Part shown: positions 62,222 through 64,000 of the stretch, one piece after another
Position numbering within the stretch: position 1 is the first letter of the stretch
Layout: each line of letters begins with the position of its first letter
Assembly: GCF_000265405.1 (NCBI RefSeq)
Contig: NC_018010.1
Location: forward strand, 1 to 64,000
DNA: 64,000 bases
Reading direction: 5' to 3'
DNA from: Belliella baltica DSM 15883
GTDB lineage: Bacteria > Bacteroidota > Bacteroidia > Cytophagales > Cyclobacteriaceae
Made by a program: the position numbers and the translations under genes
Notes under the pieces: model-generated
What the model saw: the letters and a program-made list of their open reading frames with translations, nothing else
Database searches by the model: none
Told to the model about the DNA's origin: nothing

Positions 62222-62307
62222 TTCACATGTTAAATTTCATCCGCTCGTATGAAACATCTAATAAAAATCACTGCTTTACTGTACTTTCGATTTTGAAAGC
62301 AGCAAAA

Positions 62308-64000
62308 ATGAAAAAATTAAGCTTACTGATAGTTTTTTTCTCTGTTCTATTTACCTCTCTGGCTCAAACTTTAACTATAAAAGACAAAGAGTCAGGTGAG
62401 CGCTTAGACTTCGTTTCGATTTTTAATCAAGAGATGAAAATATTGATCAATACCAACTCTGATGGTAAAGCAGATATTTCCAGACTAAAAGGAGTAGAAA
62501 AGATTCAAATCAGACTTTTCGGCTATAACAGCCAAACTCTTTCGTACAAGCAACTTGAAGATCAAGACTTTCTTGTTTTATTAAAACCATCTTCAATCAC
62601 TTTACAGCAATCTGTAGTCTCTGCCACACGATGGAGCCAATCAAGACAAGAAATCCCTGCTAAGATAAGTAGCATAAACAAGGAAAGTGTGGAATTACTC
62701 AACCCCCAAACAGCCGCAGATTTACTTGGGATTTCTGGGGAAGTTTTTATACAAAAAAGTCAGCAAGGAGGTGGAAGTCCGATGATTCGCGGGTTTTCCG
62801 CAAATAGATTACTGTATACTGTTGACGGAGTGCGAATGAATACAGCAATTTTTCGGAGTGGGAATTTACAAAATGTAATTTCACTCGATGCGTTTGCGAC
62901 AGAAAGCACCGAAGTGCTATTTGGACCTGGATCGATTATTTATGGCAGTGATGCGATAGGCGCAGTGATGAGTTTCAGCACTTTAACTCCAAAATTGGCC
63001 AATTCAGACAATCTTGAATTCACTGGAAGCGGTACCTTGAGGACATCCACAGCGAATCAAGAGCAAACTGCACATCTACATATAGGATTAAGTAGTAAAA
63101 AATGGGCTTCAATTACAAGTTTCACAAGAAGCAATTATGGCGATTTGAAAATGGGTAAGTACGGTCCAAATGAATACCTAAAACAAACTTATGTCATCAG
63201 AATCAATGACCAAGATCAAATATTAACAAACCCTGATCCAAGGGTACAAAAACCAAGTGGCTTCTCCCAAACAAACTTGATGCAAAAGATCCTATTTAAA
63301 CCAAATCAAAAATGGGATTTCCAATATGGATTTCATTATTCGGAAACCTCTGACTTTTCTCGGTTTGACAGGCACATTCGTTTTAGACCAAATGGTCAGC
63401 CTAGAAGTGGAGAATGGGATTATGGTCCTCAAATATGGATGATGAGTAATCTACAAGCCACATATCTTGAAAAAAACAAACTCTTCGATGAAGCTTCAAT
63501 ACGCTTAGCTTTACAACATTTTGAAGAAAGTAGAATAGACAGGAATTTCAACGATCCCATTAGAAGAACTAGAACTGAAAAAGTTGCAGCTTGGTCTGCA
63601 AATTTAGATTTTTATAAAAACTTAAGCTCCTCATCTAAGCTTTTCTATGGCATAGAATGGATTCTAAATGATGTTAATTCTACAGGAATCAATGAAAATA
63701 TAGAGTCTGAAGAAACTTCCGTCGGACCATCAAGATATCCAATGGCGACTTGGGCCTCAAGCGCTGCTTATATTAGTTTTCAAAATAAAATAAATAAAAA
63801 CCTTTTGTTTCAATCTGGCTTGAGGGTAAACAACTTCTCTTTAGATGCAGATTTTAGCAACAATTTAGACTTTTACCCGCTCCCATTTGATGACGCTGAG
63901 CTAAGGAATACAGCCCTGACAGGTAATATGGGATTAGTCTTAACTCCTTCTGATAGCTATGCTATTCATGTCAATGCTTCTACAGGATTCAGAGCTCCAA
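62308..64000 (+). CDS. TonB-dependent receptor, haem/haemoglobin type (truncated by the window)
   Basis: An outer-membrane receptor that runs off the window; 564 codons are visible and the frame stays open. After a signal peptide (MKKLSLLIVFFSVLFTSLAQ) there is a short carboxypeptidase-like domain (about 22-90), then a plug domain with GGSPMIRGFSANRLLYTVDG, VRMNTAIF and LFGPGSIIYGSDAIGAVMSF. The IRGF, LYTVDG and GPGSIIYG motifs, and the FRAP segment near the end, resemble haem/haemoglobin receptors. The barrel and C-terminus are incomplete. The start follows an A-rich leader, about 90 bases after the SQR terminator. Confidence 0.9.
   Translation, partial: MKKLSLLIVFFSVLFTSLAQTLTIKDKESGERLDFVSIFNQEMKILINTNSDGKADISRLKGVEKIQIRLFGYNSQTLSYKQLEDQDFLVLLKPSSITLQQSVVSATRWSQSRQEIPAKISSINKESVELLNPQTAADLLGISGEVFIQKSQQGGGSPMIRGFSANRLLYTVDGVRMNTAIFRSGNLQNVISLDAFATESTEVLFGPGSIIYGSDAIGAVMSFSTLTPKLANSDNLEFTGSGTLRTSTANQEQTAHLHIGLSSKKWASITSFTRSNYGDLKMGKYGPNEYLKQTYVIRINDQDQILTNPDPRVQKPSGFSQTNLMQKILFKPNQKWDFQYGFHYSETSDFSRFDRHIRFRPNGQPRSGEWDYGPQIWMMSNLQATYLEKNKLFDEASIRLALQHFEESRIDRNFNDPIRRTRTEKVAAWSANLDFYKNLSSSSKLFYGIEWILNDVNSTGINENIESEETSVGPSRYPMATWASSAAYISFQNKINKNLLFQSGLRVNNFSLDADFSNNLDFYPLPFDDAELRNTALTGNMGLVLTPSDSYAIHVNASTGFRAP

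Noticed and set aside
1..64000. tRNA or rRNA genes, riboswitches and CRISPR arrays
   Set aside because: I found no T-loop GTTCGANTC pattern in a cloverleaf context, no rRNA-like stretch, and no regularly spaced repeats by reading. A covariance search would be decisive.

Overview
The window is AT-rich bacterial chromosome from the Bacteroidota, most likely the order Cytophagales and probably a Cyclobacteriaceae-type genus (inference). Supporting signs are promoter elements of the TAnnTTTG type, start codons with A-rich leaders and almost no Shine-Dalgarno sequences, many lipoproteins, LytS/LytTR pairs, a two-component propeller sensor kinase, a CarboxypepD_reg/OMP beta-barrel receptor, and typical small families (DUF1684, DUF2795, DUF349, DUF3108). 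The window starts 25 bases before dnaA, so the source was probably linearised at dnaA. The replication origin itself is not visible. I see no rRNA, tRNA, CRISPR array or prophage. Apart from one insertion sequence and one toxin-antitoxin pair, this looks like ordinary core chromosome.

Layout. 0-5 kb: dnaA, then on the minus strand a membrane-anchored unknown with the GTPase meaB, then a plus-strand run of hemJ, a SCO1-type copper protein and a lipoprotein cytochrome c. 5-13.5 kb: a MerC-like membrane protein facing a class IV aminotransferase across two interleaved promoters, then a minus-strand run of a propeller sensor kinase, a receiver-kinase hybrid, an ABC ATPase, a His-rich FtsX-type permease and a small periplasmic CxxC protein. 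13.5-20 kb: sucD, a coiled-coil protein, an ABC-F ATPase, a complete IS1595-type element with terminal repeats and an 8-bp target duplication, an M20 peptidase and an MtfA-type peptidase. 20-27 kb: radC, a DUF1684 protein, pheT, a coiled-coil protein, zapA and RNase Y on the minus strand, with rpsT separately promoted. 27-33 kb: a secreted zinc phospholipase C/S1-P1-type enzyme, an orphan antitoxin-like gene, an aminotransferase, ettA, and DUF349 and DUF2795 proteins. 33-41 kb: a LiaF-like/LytS/LytTR operon, ispD, queA, a MacB-type permease and recA. 41-50 kb: a DUF3108 protein, a PhoB/PhoR-type pair, a CBS protein, a glycosylasparaginase with cutC, a TPR lipoprotein, a PspC protein, a glycosyltransferase and a YbaB protein. 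50-64 kb: hisS, a 45-residue basic protein, a YfcE-type phosphoesterase, a rhodanese, pdhB, a ParE/antitoxin pair, an outer-membrane receptor divergent from a LytS/LytTR pair, a guanine deaminase, a lipoprotein, a sulfide:quinone oxidoreductase and the first two thirds of a haem-type TonB receptor that runs off the end.

How the genes work together. Housekeeping genes (dnaA, recA, radC, rny, rpsT, pheT, hisS, ettA, ispD, queA, sucD, pdhB) are mixed with envelope sensing modules. The most interesting is the 6.5-13.5 kb run. It encodes a two-protein phosphorelay with no visible DNA-binding output directly beside a LolCDE/MacB-like transporter with His-rich periplasmic loops, which suggests sensing and handling of a metal or an envelope stress. 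Close behind are the 45-residue basic protein near 51.9 kb and the small gene at 50 kb, which has the one strong Shine-Dalgarno sequence I found.
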